A stretch of 64,000 bases of DNA from Sporanaerobacter acetigenes DSM 13106 (GTDB lineage: Bacteria > Bacillota > Clostridia > Tissierellales > Sporanaerobacteraceae): assembly GCF_900130025.1 (NCBI RefSeq), contig NZ_FQXR01000014.1:1-64000 (forward strand), in the 5' to 3' direction. The notes beneath the pieces are model-generated. The model did not search any database. It was given only the letters and a program-made list of their open reading frames with translations, and was not told the DNA's origin. The position numbers were made by a program, and so were the translations under genes. Shown in pieces: positions 36,262-45,769 of the stretch (the stretch's first letter is position 1; every line of letters begins with the position of its first letter).

Positions 36262-37548
36262 TCAAAAAACTTCCGGTTCTTTGATTTTTGTCCCTTTTAC
36301 ATATCTATCTACAATATTTCTATCATCACCAATATATATAAATCTCTGCAATCTTTCTTCAAGAGTTAGATTTTCTATATTCCCTAAATTGGAATCATCT
36401 ATAATCAATGCATCAAAATCATATCCAGGTTCAAAACTTCCTACTTTTCCAAAGAAACTTCCTCCACCTTTAGTACCAAGATAAAAAACTTCACTAGTAT
36501 TTAAAGCTATATCTTCTCTATTAGTTTCAAGCCATTTTATTTTAGAAGCTTGAATAGCAGAAACCATGACTTTGGCTATACTAGTTTCATGACAACCAGA
36601 TACATCAGTAGCTAATCCTACAGAAACATTTGTATTTAGAAATTTTCTCACAGGCATTATACCACTGGATAGGTTGTAGTTAGAATGTGGACAGTGGGCA
36701 GCATAAACATGGTTTTTAGCCATGAGTTCAATTTCTTCATCTGTAGTATATACACAATGAGCCATTACAGTTTTAGTTTGACCAAATAATTTGTATTTGC
36801 TATAAACATCTGCATAATTTAAAGATTCGGGATGTAATTCTTTTACCCAAGCTACTTCATGGGTGTTTTCACTTAAATGGGATTGGACAGGTATATTATA
36901 TTTTAGTGCCAATTCTCCCAATCCTTCTAGTAGTTCAGGAGTACAACTAGGTACAAATCTTGGTGTAACAATAGGTTTCACTAAATCTGATTTGTCTTTA
37001 TATTTTAAAATAAAATTTTCAGTTTCCCTTAAGGATTTTTCCGTATCTTCTAGTATATAGTCTGGAGCATTCCTATCCATATTTACTTTACCTATATAAG
37101 CTCCTATTTTAGCTTTGTCAAATAGATCAAAAAGTAGTTCTGTGCTTTCACTATGAATACTACTGAAGAATACAATTCTTGTAGTGCCAACTTTCCATAT
37201 TTCATGAACTAATCTTTTATATATTTTTTCTGCATAGTGAATATCTTCATACTTTTTTTCTTCTGGGAAAGTATAAGTTTCAAGCCAAGGAAGAAGTTCT
37301 TTGTCTAATCCTAGACCTCTATTGGCAAATTGGGGAGCATGAAAATGTAAATCTACAAATCCTGGAACAATGAGCATTTGAGAACAATCGATAATTTGTT
37401 CTTTTGATAGTTTATCTTCCAAATTGTCATAGATTCCACTTACCTTTCCGTTTTCAACGACAATATAGGCATTGTTATGACACTTAAAAGCATCTTTTGT
37501 AGGGGTAAAGATTATATTGCCTTTAAAGATTTTAATATTATCATCCAT
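36262..37548 (-). CDS. guaD: Guanine deaminase
   Basis: 428 residues of the amidohydrolase superfamily. VPGFVDLHFHAPQFANRG gives the metal HxH, QSHLSENTHEV and AHCVYTTDEE further metal or catalytic histidines, and GLATDVSGCHETS the metal Asp. The HAPQ(F/Y)xNRG form is characteristic of guanine deaminase, which converts guanine to xanthine and ammonia in purine salvage. It stands alone on the minus strand behind GAGGAGAG; no purine riboswitch is visible upstream. Confidence 0.9.
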   Translation of the reverse strand: MDDNIKIFKGNIIFTPTKDAFKCHNNAYIVVENGKVSGIYDNLEDKLSKEQIIDCSQMLIVPGFVDLHFHAPQFANRGLGLDKELLPWLETYTFPEEKKYEDIHYAEKIYKRLVHEIWKVGTTRIVFFSSIHSESTELLFDLFDKAKIGAYIGKVNMDRNAPDYILEDTEKSLRETENFILKYKDKSDLVKPIVTPRFVPSCTPELLEGLGELALKYNIPVQSHLSENTHEVAWVKELHPESLNYADVYSKYKLFGQTKTVMAHCVYTTDEEIELMAKNHVYAAHCPHSNYNLSSGIMPVRKFLNTNVSVGLATDVSGCHETSIAKVMVSAIQASKIKWLETNREDIALNTSEVFYLGTKGGGSFFGKVGSFEPGYDFDALIIDDSNLGNIENLTLEERLQRFIYIGDDRNIVDRYVKGTKIKEPEVF

Positions 37549-37631
37549 AGTTATCTCTCCTCAGAATAAATTATATAATAAAGTTTCTTTTCATTCTATG
37601 GAATTGATATGAAAACCTTTGTAAAGTTTCT

Positions 37632-37665
37632 ACAAAAAGATAAGCCAAGGATATCCTTGGCTTAT
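37632..37665 (-). terminator. Terminator of the aminotransferase gene
   Basis: The perfect repeat ATAAGCCAAGG-ATAT-CCTTGGCTTAT (37640-37665) is followed, reading the minus strand, by CTTTTTG. Confidence 0.85.
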
Positions 37666-37668
37666 GAA

Positions 37669-38751
37669 CTAATTGTTTAAAACTTCCTTAAGTACTTCAA
37701 CAAACTTTTTATTTTCTTCCATAGTCCCTATGGAAACTCTGATGAAAGTTCCTCCCATAGGTCTTATAATAACTCCTCTTTTCTGCATTTCCATAAAAAC
37801 TTCATTTCCATTCTTTTTAACATCTACAAATATATGATTAGTTTCAGAAGGAGGGAAGAAAAGTCCCATTTTTTCAAATTCATCATATAAGTATTTTTTA
37901 CCTTCTACATTTACATCAAAACATTTTTGAAGAAATTCTTTATCTTCTAATGCTGCAATAGCAGCTATTTGAGCTAGAGAGTTTACATTGAAAGGCCCTC
38001 TTACTTTATTTATGTTTTCAATTATTTCTTTATTGGCAATGGTGTAAGCAACTCTTATCCCAGCTAGGCCATAAGCCTTGGAAAAGGTTCTCATAGTCAA
38101 TACATTTGGATACGTTTTCACAAATTTAATACTATCCATTGGATAATCTTTTCTTGTTACATATTCTCTATAGGCTTCATCATAAGCTACCACAACATTT
38201 TCTGGAACTTTGTCAAGGAAGTTTATGATGTCCTTTTCAGAAACCATAGTTCCTGTAGGATTGTTTGGATTGCACAACCAAATAAGTTTTGTCTTATCAG
38301 TTATAGCCTTTAGCATTCCATCTAAATCATAAGTATAATTTTTAAGAGGGACTATTTTAGGAATTCCACCCATCATTTTTGTAGTAGCTATATATCTTGG
38401 GAAGGTAATGTCTGCCATTATTATTTCGTCGCCTTTGTTTATAAATGTTTTAGCGATTAAATCAATCATTTCATCAGAGCCGCTACTTGGCAGTATTTCA
38501 TCAGTACTAATATTATATTTTTTAGCTAATGCTTCTTTAAGCAAAGTCGCATTGCCATCAGGATAAATAGATAGATTTTCGCATGCAGCTTTTACAGCTT
38601 CTTTTGCTTTTTCTGAACAACCAAGAGGATTTTCATTTGATGCCAGTTTAATAACTTCCTTTAACCCATATTCTCTTTTTACGTCATCAATAGGTTTACC
38701 TGGTTTGTAAGGTGATAGTTCCTTAAGTTCCTCTCTATAAGATATATTCAT
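37669..38751 (-). CDS. hisC: Histidinol-phosphate aminotransferase-type PLP enzyme
   Basis: 360 residues, fold-type I PLP enzyme. KLASNENPLGCSEKAKEA at the N terminus, IWLCNPNNPTGT, AYDEAYREY, and TFSKAYGLAGIRVAY with the PLP lysine are HisC signatures. The usual reaction is transamination of histidinol phosphate with glutamate; isolated HisC copies can also serve aromatic amino acids. No other his genes are nearby. The start at 38751 (MNISYREEL) follows GAAGGGAG; an in-frame TTG at 38769 overlaps that site. Confidence 0.85.
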   Translation of the reverse strand: MNISYREELKELSPYKPGKPIDDVKREYGLKEVIKLASNENPLGCSEKAKEAVKAACENLSIYPDGNATLLKEALAKKYNISTDEILPSSGSDEMIDLIAKTFINKGDEIIMADITFPRYIATTKMMGGIPKIVPLKNYTYDLDGMLKAITDKTKLIWLCNPNNPTGTMVSEKDIINFLDKVPENVVVAYDEAYREYVTRKDYPMDSIKFVKTYPNVLTMRTFSKAYGLAGIRVAYTIANKEIIENINKVRGPFNVNSLAQIAAIAALEDKEFLQKCFDVNVEGKKYLYDEFEKMGLFFPPSETNHIFVDVKKNGNEVFMEMQKRGVIIRPMGGTFIRVSIGTMEENKKFVEVLKEVLNN

Positions 38752-38779
38752 AAAACCAGCTCCCTTCAAATATTAATAT

Positions 38780-38808
38780 CCATCTTTTAGTATAACAGCA
38801 CTATCATC
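38780..38808 (-). promoter_or_regulatory. Putative promoter of the aminotransferase gene
   Basis: On the minus strand TTGCCT, 17 bases, TATACT, ending about 35 bases before the ATG. The opposite strand of this 250-base divergent region has an extended -10 (TGATATAAT, 38850-38858) that may serve the EF-G-like gene. Confidence 0.45.
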
Positions 38809-39019
38809 TATAGGCAAGTTCAAAAAGCACTAGGATAATTATAGTATTCATGATATAATTTAAATTGGTACTAAATATTTATTTTTCCTGCATAAATTGG
38901 TTTCTTAGGGAAATATTAATTTTAAAATTGATTATAAGGTTTTAAAAGGAATTTTAAAATCTTTGTAGAATATTTAGAATTGATAAAAAATAATAGACTG
39001 GCTAAGGGGGAAAGATATA

Positions 39020-41047
39020 ATGAAAGTATACCAAACAGATCAAATCAGGAATGTAGCTTTAATAGGACATGGAAGTAGTGGAAAGACAACATTGACAGAA
39101 GCAGTTTTGTTTGCTACAGGAGTGACAAAAAGGCAAGGAAGAGTTGAAGATGGAAATACAGTTTCAGATTTTGACAAAGAAGAAATGGCTAGAAAAGTAT
39201 CTATTGGAGCTTCTGTAATCCCTACTGAGTGGGAAAACATAAAATACAATTTTTTAGATACACCCGGGTATTTTGACTTTGCAGGGGAAATGTACGGAGC
39301 ATTGCGTGCAAGTGAAGCAGCAATTATATTGGTAGATGCTTCAGCGGGAGTAGAAGTAGGAACTGAAAAAGCTTGGCAATATACAGAAAAAAATAAAATT
39401 CCTAAAATGATATTTTTGAACAAAATGGATAAGGAAAACGTTAGTTTTGAAAAAGTATTAGCTCAATTGAAAGAAAATTTTGGAGATAAAATAGTACCTT
39501 TTACATTACCAATAGGTGAGGCAGAAAGTTTTAAAGGATTAGTCGATATAGTAGATGAGGTGGAAATTCCAGCAGAACTTGCAGATGAAGCTAGTTCAAT
39601 AAAGGAAATGCTTACTGAAAAAGTAGCAGAAACAGATGAAGAATTGATGGAAAAGTATTTTGAAGGAGAAGCTTTTACAAAGGAAGAATTTGAAAAAGGA
39701 TTAAAATTGGCATTTATGAATTGTGATCTTGTTCCATTGATAGTAGGTTGTGCTGAAAAGGCTATAGGTATTGAGGTATTATTAGACATGATTGGAAGAT
39801 TTGTTCCTGCACCAAATGAAGTTGGAGCAAATGTTGGTTATAGGGGAGAAGAAAAAATAGAGAGAAAGGTTGATTCAAAAGAACCTTTTTCAGCCATTGT
39901 ATTTAAGACTATTGTCGACCCATTTGTTGGAAAACTTTCTGTATTTAAAGTTCTATCTGGCAAAATGACAAAAGATCAAGAACTATACAATCCTAACAAA
40001 GATGATAGTGAAAAACTAGGAGGATTGTTTGTACTTCGAGGTAAAAATCAAATTGAAGTATCTGAAATTGTAGCCGGAGATATTGGTGCTACTTCAAAAT
40101 TACAAATAACTCAAACTGGAGATACTCTTTGTGATAAGGGAAATATTATACAATTTGAAAAAATTGAGTATCCAGAACCATGCTTGTTTTTAGCAGTGGA
40201 ACCAAAATCAAAAGGCGATGAAGATAAAATTGGTTCATCCTTGCAGAGACTTACAGAGGAAGACCCTACTTTTGTAGTTGAAAGAAATAGTGAAACTAAG
40301 CAGCAATTAATTGGAGGTCAAGGAAACATGCAACTTGCTGTTATTGTGAATAAACTTAAGAATACTTTTGGAGTAGATGTAAACTTGACAGATCCAAAGA
40401 TTGCTTATAGAGAGACTATCAAAGGAACTGCTAGTGTTCAAGGTAAACACAAGAAACAATCAGGTGGTGCAGGTCAGTATGGAGATGTTCACATGAGATT
40501 TGAGCCATGTGAAGAAGAATTTATATTTGACGAAGAAATATTTGGTGGTTCTGTACCAAAACAATATATACCAGCAGTTGAAAAAGGCATTAGAGAGTGT
40601 TTAGATCATGGTGTATTGGCAGGATATCCTGTAGTTAATATAAAAGCTGTGTTGTTTGATGGTTCATATCATCCAGTAGATTCAAATGAAATGGCGTTTA
40701 AGATAGCTGCATCTCTTGCGTTTAAGAAGGGGATTGAGGCAGCAAAACCTGTTCTTTTAGAACCAATCATGAAAGTAGAAATACTTATACCAGAAGAGTA
40801 TATGGGTGATATAATGGGGGATATGAACAAACGTAGAGGAAGGATACTTGGAATGGAACAACAAGAAGATGGTTCACAACTTGTTATGGCTGAAGCTCCT
40901 ATGGCAGAAATGTTCAAGTATGCAATTGACCTTAGAAGTATGACTCAAGCTAGAGGAAGTTTCAGAATGGAATTTGCAAGATATGAAGAAGTCCCATCAA
41001 ATATAAGTGAGAAAATAATAGAAGAAGCAAAAGCTGAAAAAGAATAA
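39020..41047 (+). CDS. Elongation factor G-like GTPase (EF-G paralogue)
   Basis: 675 residues. G1 is GHGSSGKTTL, G3 DTPGYFDF, G4 NKMD, and the C-terminal domains IV-V (KKQSGGAGQYGDVHMRFEP, EPIMKVEILIPEEYMGDIMGDMNKRRGRILGME) are EF-G-like. The P-loop GHGSSGKT differs from GHIDAGKT of canonical FusA, marking the EF-G-like/EF-G2 group whose members may act in ribosome recycling, stress or starvation. It is solitary rather than next to tuf or rpsL, which supports a paralogue. RBS AAGGGGG. Confidence 0.88.
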   Translation: MKVYQTDQIRNVALIGHGSSGKTTLTEAVLFATGVTKRQGRVEDGNTVSDFDKEEMARKVSIGASVIPTEWENIKYNFLDTPGYFDFAGEMYGALRASEAAIILVDASAGVEVGTEKAWQYTEKNKIPKMIFLNKMDKENVSFEKVLAQLKENFGDKIVPFTLPIGEAESFKGLVDIVDEVEIPAELADEASSIKEMLTEKVAETDEELMEKYFEGEAFTKEEFEKGLKLAFMNCDLVPLIVGCAEKAIGIEVLLDMIGRFVPAPNEVGANVGYRGEEKIERKVDSKEPFSAIVFKTIVDPFVGKLSVFKVLSGKMTKDQELYNPNKDDSEKLGGLFVLRGKNQIEVSEIVAGDIGATSKLQITQTGDTLCDKGNIIQFEKIEYPEPCLFLAVEPKSKGDEDKIGSSLQRLTEEDPTFVVERNSETKQQLIGGQGNMQLAVIVNKLKNTFGVDVNLTDPKIAYRETIKGTASVQGKHKKQSGGAGQYGDVHMRFEPCEEEFIFDEEIFGGSVPKQYIPAVEKGIRECLDHGVLAGYPVVNIKAVLFDGSYHPVDSNEMAFKIAASLAFKKGIEAAKPVLLEPIMKVEILIPEEYMGDIMGDMNKRRGRILGMEQQEDGSQLVMAEAPMAEMFKYAIDLRSMTQARGSFRMEFARYEEVPSNISEKIIEEAKAEKE

Positions 41048-41098
41048 AAATAGTTGAAAATAAGAAGAAAAGTTTATTGAGAAAAATAGAGAAATAGT

Positions 41099-41156
41099 AA
41101 GGTATCAAGAGAATATATGAAGAAACATCATGTATTTTCATGGTACCTTCTTTTAT
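41099..41156 (+). terminator. Terminator after the EF-G-like gene
   Basis: AAGGTATCA pairs with TGGTACCTT, enclosing a further ATGAA...TTCAT pairing, then CTTTTATAC. Confidence 0.65.
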
Positions 41157-41210
41157 ACCTTTAAATGCCTATTGAAAAATGTATGAATATAAGTAAAAAT
41201 CTATTTAGAA

Positions 41211-41234
41211 GGACAAAGAAAGTCAAAGTCAAAA
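41211..41234 (+). promoter_or_regulatory. CtsR operator
   Basis: GGACAAA-GAA-AGTCAAA-GTCAAAA matches the CtsR heptad repeat (RGTCAAA-NAN-RGTCAAA) with one mismatch in the first heptad, plus a third half-site. It lies just before the ribosome site of ctsR, so CtsR should repress its own operon until heat or protein stress. Confidence 0.87.
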
Positions 41235-41247
41235 GAGAGGTGTAAAA

Positions 41248-41706
41248 ATGCCAAGATTGAGCAATATAATAGAAGAATTTATAAAGGAACTTTTAGAAGA
41301 AACTGAAGATGGTATTGTGGAAATTCAGAGAAATGAATTGGCGGATTATTTCGATTGCGCTCCTTCTCAAATCAACTATGTGCTTACAACTAGATTTACT
41401 CCATATATGGGGTATTATGTTGAGAGTAGAAGGGGCGGAGGTGGGTATATAAAAATTGTAAAGGTAGGAATAGATGATGATGATAATATAAATAATTTGA
41501 TTGTAAATGCCATAGGAGATTCTATCACCAAAACAAAAGCCTATAGTATAATAAATAGTCTTATGGAAGAGGGCATTATAACAGAAAGAGAAGGAAATCT
41601 GATGAAAGTAGCTGTTGGAGATAGATCGCTTTCTCCTGCTACTGACAGGAATGTACTGAGGGCTAATATTTTAAAGAATATGTTATTGATTTTGTTGAAA
41701 GAATAG
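41248..41706 (+). CDS. ctsR: CtsR, repressor of class III stress genes
   Basis: 152 residues. SNIIEEFIKELLEETEDGIVEIQRNELADYFDCAPSQINYVLTTRF is the winged-helix DNA-binding part, and SRRGGGGYIKI the glycine-rich wing that senses heat. It represses clp genes. It heads the ctsR-mcsA-mcsB-clpC operon, whose operator is visible upstream. Confidence 0.96.
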   Translation: MPRLSNIIEEFIKELLEETEDGIVEIQRNELADYFDCAPSQINYVLTTRFTPYMGYYVESRRGGGGYIKIVKVGIDDDDNINNLIVNAIGDSITKTKAYSIINSLMEEGIITEREGNLMKVAVGDRSLSPATDRNVLRANILKNMLLILLKE

Positions 41707-41716
41707 GAGTGATATT

Positions 41717-42223
41717 ATGCTATGCCAAGAATGTGGGAAAAATCCTGCAACTATGCATTTTACTAAAATAGTCAATGGAGATATAACTGAACTTCATCTT
41801 TGTGATGAATGTGCAAAGAAACATAAAGAATTTGATTTTGATACAACTTTTTCGTTTCATAAATTCTTAACAGGGCTTATAGATAACATACAAGGAGAGT
41901 CATTTAAAGAAGAAAACATTGATATAAAATGTGATGTATGTGGTATGAGCTATTCAAGCTTTAAACAATCAGGAAAATTTGGTTGTTCTCATTGCTATGA
42001 GTCATTCAAATCAAAACTTATACCATTGTTAAAGGAAGTTCATGGACACGATACCCATATAGGTAAAATACCTAAAAGAGCTGGAGGAGCAATCGGTATA
42101 AAAAAAGAAATTGGAAAACTCAAAAGTCAGTTGGATATCTTGATTAAGAATGAAGAATTTGAAAAAGCTGCGGAAGTTAGAGATAAAATAAAATCTCTTC
42201 AAAATGAAATTGAAAATGATTAG
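41717..42223 (+). CDS. mcsA: McsA, zinc-binding activator of McsB
   Basis: 168 residues. Zinc-type Cys pairs at CQECGK, CDECAKKH, CDVCGM and CSHCYE in the N-terminal half. The C-terminal UvrB/UvrC-type motif is LDILIKNEEFEKAAEVRDKIKSLQNE. McsA activates the McsB arginine kinase and modulates CtsR. It starts 11 bases after ctsR. Confidence 0.95.
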   Translation: MLCQECGKNPATMHFTKIVNGDITELHLCDECAKKHKEFDFDTTFSFHKFLTGLIDNIQGESFKEENIDIKCDVCGMSYSSFKQSGKFGCSHCYESFKSKLIPLLKEVHGHDTHIGKIPKRAGGAIGIKKEIGKLKSQLDILIKNEEFEKAAEVRDKIKSLQNEIEND

Positions 42224-42233
42224 AGGTGGTAAA

Positions 42234-43250
42234 ATGATAAAATGGTTGGAAGATAGTGGAGTAGAAGATGATGTGGTTATCAGTAGTCGTATAAGAATTG
42301 CTAGAAATCTAGAAAATTTTAAATTTCCTCAAATAATGAACAGAGAAGAAGCTGAAGATATAAGTTTAAAAATATTAAATGTAGCCAAAAAATCTGATGG
42401 TTTTAATGATTATAAATTTTATAGAGTAAATGACCTTTCCGTTTTAGAAAAAAATGTATTTATAGAAGAACATTTAATTAGCCCAAATCTTGTGCAAAAT
42501 CAAGAAAAGGGTAGTTTTCTTTTAAAGAATGATGAAAGTGTTACTATTATGATAAACGAAGAAGATCATCTAAGGATACAATGTCTTTCATCAGGATTAA
42601 ATTTGGAGGAATTGTGGAGTGCAGCTAACAATATAGATGATATTCTTGAAGAAAGTTTGGATTTTGCTTTTGATGAAAAATTTGGTTACCTTACTTCTTG
42701 TCCTACAAATACAGGCACTGGCATGAGAGCTTCTGTTATGATACATTTGCCTTCATTAGTTTTTACGGGATATATGAACAATATTTATCAGGCATTAAGT
42801 CAAATAGGGCTTACTGTTAGGGGACTTTATGGAGAAGGGACCAGTGCTTTGGGAAATATTTTTCAAATATCTAATCAAACCACATTAGGTGAAACAGAAG
42901 AGGAAATCATTCAAAAGCTTAAGAATGTCATTATTCAAATAGCAGATAAAGAAAGAGAAGTTAGAAATAAATTGCTTAATACAAGACAAATTGAAATAGA
43001 GGATAAAGTATTTAGATCTATGGGGATTCTTAAATATTCAAGAATTCTTTCATCTAATGAAGCTATGTCTCTTCTTTCTGATGTAAAAATGGGAATAGAA
43101 ATGGGTATAATTAAAAATATAGAACCTAAAGAGATAAATAAACTGATGATACTTATTCAACCAGCAAGTTTACAAAAATATTTTGAAACTGATTTGACTG
43201 CAGAAAAGAGAGATATAAAAAGAGCAGAATTGATAAGAGAAAAGATTTAG
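42234..43250 (+). CDS. mcsB: McsB, protein arginine kinase
   Basis: 338 residues of the phosphagen-kinase fold. VISSRIRIARNLENFKFPQ, CPTNTGTGMRASVMIHLPSL and LYGEGTSALGNIFQISNQTTLG are conserved blocks binding ATP and arginine. It phosphorylates arginines, marking proteins for ClpCP and inactivating CtsR. The start at 42234 follows GAGGTGG; an in-frame ATG at 42204 overlaps the end of mcsA and lacks a ribosome site. Confidence 0.95.
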   Translation: MIKWLEDSGVEDDVVISSRIRIARNLENFKFPQIMNREEAEDISLKILNVAKKSDGFNDYKFYRVNDLSVLEKNVFIEEHLISPNLVQNQEKGSFLLKNDESVTIMINEEDHLRIQCLSSGLNLEELWSAANNIDDILEESLDFAFDEKFGYLTSCPTNTGTGMRASVMIHLPSLVFTGYMNNIYQALSQIGLTVRGLYGEGTSALGNIFQISNQTTLGETEEEIIQKLKNVIIQIADKEREVRNKLLNTRQIEIEDKVFRSMGILKYSRILSSNEAMSLLSDVKMGIEMGIIKNIEPKEINKLMILIQPASLQKYFETDLTAEKRDIKRAELIREKI

Positions 43251-43265
43251 GAGAGGAGGAGTAAA

Positions 43266-45698
43266 ATGGCGATGTTTGGTAGGTTTACAGAAAGAGCACA
43301 GAAATCTATACTATTGGCCCAAGAAGAAGCACAGAGATTTAAACACAATTATGTGGGGACTGAACATTTGCTATTAGGCCTTATTGCTGAAGGAGAAGGT
43401 ATTGCGGCAAAGGCATTAGCTAATGAAGGCGTAGATTTGGAGACTGCTAGGGAACAAGTGGCGAATGCAGTTGGGTATGGAAATTATGAAACTGATATAT
43501 TGGGATTTACTCCAAGAACTAAAAGAGTATTTGAACTAAGTTTTTTAGAAGCTAGAAATTTGGGAAACAATTATATTGGCACAGAACATATACTATTAGG
43601 CCTTATTGGAGAAGGTGAAGGTGTAGCAATAGCTATTTTAAGAAGCCTAGGAGTGGATATTGAAAGACTTAAAGGTAGTATAATAGAAATGTTCAAAGAA
43701 AGTTATTCAAAATCAAATCAAGGAGAAATGGAAGATAGTACACCAAATTTAGATAAGTACAGTAGAGATTTAAATGTTCTAGCTAAGGAGGGAAAAATAG
43801 ATCCCGTTATAGGTAGGATGAAAGAAATTGAAAGAGTTATTCAAGTATTAAGTAGGAGAACTAAAAACAATCCTTGTTTAATTGGAGAACCCGGAGTAGG
43901 AAAAACTGCTATAGCTGAAGGCTTGGCACAAAAAATTGTAGAAGGCCAAGTGCCAGAAATAATCAAGGATAAAAGGGTTGTTGCGTTGGATTTACCAAGT
44001 ATGCTTGCAGGAGCTAAGTACAGAGGAGAGTTTGAAGAAAGACTTAAGGCTGTAATGAAAGAAATAAATGAATCTGGAAATGTAATTTTATTTATAGATG
44101 AATTGCATACAATAGTTGGTGCTGGTGCAGCAGAAGGAGCTATAGATGCTTCAAATATATTGAAACCTGTTCTTGCAAGAGGAGAGCTTCAAGTTATTGG
44201 TGCCACCACTATAGATGAATATAGAAAATACATTGAAAAAGACTCAGCATTAGAAAGAAGGCTTCAACCTATTATGGTAGAAGAACCTACTGTAGAAGAT
44301 ACCATAAAGATTTTGGAAGGCTTAAGAGATAGATACGAAGCTCATCATAGGGTCAATATCACAGATGAAGCTATCCATGCAGCAGCAGAGCTTTCAAATA
44401 GATATATTACTGATAGATTTTTACCAGATAAAGCAATAGATTTAATAGATGAAGCTGCTTCTATGGTGAGGTTAAAATCCATTACGGCACCTGAAGATTT
44501 AAAGACAATTGAAGAAAAACTTGAGGAATTGGCTCAGGAAAAGGAAGAGGCTATAAATACTCAAAACTACGAGAAGGCTGCTAAAATAAGGGATAGGGAA
44601 AAAGAACTTAAGGAAGAATTAAACAATGAAAAGGTGAGATGGGAGCAAGAAAAGAAATCTACAACCTTGGAAGTTAAATATGAAGAAATAGCAAAGGTTG
44701 TATCAAATTGGACTGGTGTTCCTGTAACAAAGATGACTACTGAAGAAAGTGAAAGACTTCTAAATTTAGAAGAGATACTTCACGAAAGAGTTATAGGGCA
44801 AAATCAAGCTGTTGAGGCTGTGTCAAGGGCTGTAAGAAGAGCTAGAGTAGGTCTTAAGGACCCTAAAAAGCCTGTAGGGACTTTTATATTTGTAGGGCCA
44901 ACTGGAGTTGGAAAAACTTATCTTGCAAAGGCCCTAGCAGAAGCATTATTTGGCGATGAAGATGCCATGATACGTATAGACATGTCTGAGTATATGGAAA
45001 AACATTCTGTGTCTAAACTCATCGGTTCTCCACCAGGATATGTAGGATATGATGAAGGCGGACAATTGACAGAGTTAGTTAGAAGAAAACCATATTCTGT
45101 AGTTCTATTTGATGAAATAGAAAAAGCACATCCAGATGTATTCAATGCATTGCTCCAAATATTAGATGATGGAAGACTTACAGATTCAAAAGGAAGAACT
45201 GTTGATTTTAAAAATACAGTTATAATTATGACATCTAATGTAGGAGCTACGACTCTTAAAAAGCAAAATGTATTGGGATTTTCATCTGGAAAAGATGAAG
45301 AAAAAGAAGAATATGAAAAAATAAAAGAAAATATTACAGAGGAATTGAAACGAACATTTAGACCTGAGTTTTTAAATAGAGTTGATGAGATCATTATGTT
45401 CCATCCATTAAATGAGGAAAATGTAAGTGAAATTGTAGATATCATGATAAAGGATTTGGAAAAGAGACTTAAGAAGATGGATATAAGTATCAATGTTAGT
45501 GAAGATACTAAAAAATATATTAGTAAAAAAGGATTTGATCCAGTTTATGGTGCTAGACCTCTAGAAAGAACTATAACCAAGATGATAGAAGATCAATTGG
45601 CAGAAGAAATACTGAAAGGAAATGTATCTAGAGATGACAATATAATCATCGACTGCAAAGAGGATAAACTCTTATTCAATAAAGAACCTGTATCTTAG
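43266..45698 (+). CDS. clpC: ClpC, AAA+ unfoldase of the Clp protease
   Basis: 810 residues. Clp-N repeats (1-145), a first AAA module ([31 protein letters not shown]), an inter-domain UVR motif ([24 protein letters not shown]), and a second AAA module ([32 protein letters not shown]). It unfolds substrates, including arginine-phosphorylated ones, for ClpP. RBS GGAGAGGAGG. Confidence 0.97.
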   Translation: MAMFGRFTERAQKSILLAQEEAQRFKHNYVGTEHLLLGLIAEGEGIAAKALANEGVDLETAREQVANAVGYGNYETDILGFTPRTKRVFELSFLEARNLGNNYIGTEHILLGLIGEGEGVAIAILRSLGVDIERLKGSIIEMFKESYSKSNQGEMEDSTPNLDKYSRDLNVLAKEGKIDPVIGRMKEIERVIQVLSRRTKNNPCLIGEPGVGKTAIAEGLAQKIVEGQVPEIIKDKRVVALDLPSMLAGAKYRGEFEERLKAVMKEINESGNVILFIDELHTIVGAGAAEGAIDASNILKPVLARGELQVIGATTIDEYRKYIEKDSALERRLQPIMVEEPTVEDTIKILEGLRDRYEAHHRVNITDEAIHAAAELSNRYITDRFLPDKAIDLIDEAASMVRLKSITAPEDLKTIEEKLEELAQEKEEAINTQNYEKAAKIRDREKELKEELNNEKVRWEQEKKSTTLEVKYEEIAKVVSNWTGVPVTKMTTEESERLLNLEEILHERVIGQNQAVEAVSRAVRRARVGLKDPKKPVGTFIFVGPTGVGKTYLAKALAEALFGDEDAMIRIDMSEYMEKHSVSKLIGSPPGYVGYDEGGQLTELVRRKPYSVVLFDEIEKAHPDVFNALLQILDDGRLTDSKGRTVDFKNTVIIMTSNVGATTLKKQNVLGFSSGKDEEKEEYEKIKENITEELKRTFRPEFLNRVDEIIMFHPLNEENVSEIVDIMIKDLEKRLKKMDISINVSEDTKKYISKKGFDPVYGARPLERTITKMIEDQLAEEILKGNVSRDDNIIIDCKEDKLLFNKEPVS

Positions 45699-45715
45699 AT
45701 ATAGGTTCTTTTATT
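45680..45715 (+). terminator. Terminator at the end of clpC
   Basis: AAAGAACCTGTATC pairs with ATATAGGTTCTTTT. The upstream arm lies inside the last clpC codons. Confidence 0.78.
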
Positions 45716-45769
45716 TATAAAAGAAATATAGTAGGATATAGTTGATAGCAATTGATGAGGAGGGGTGAT

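Noticed and set aside
37549-37668. Purine riboswitch or clear promoter upstream of guaD on the minus strand
   Set aside because: Only a TATAAT without a convincing -35 was found, and no purine aptamer core.
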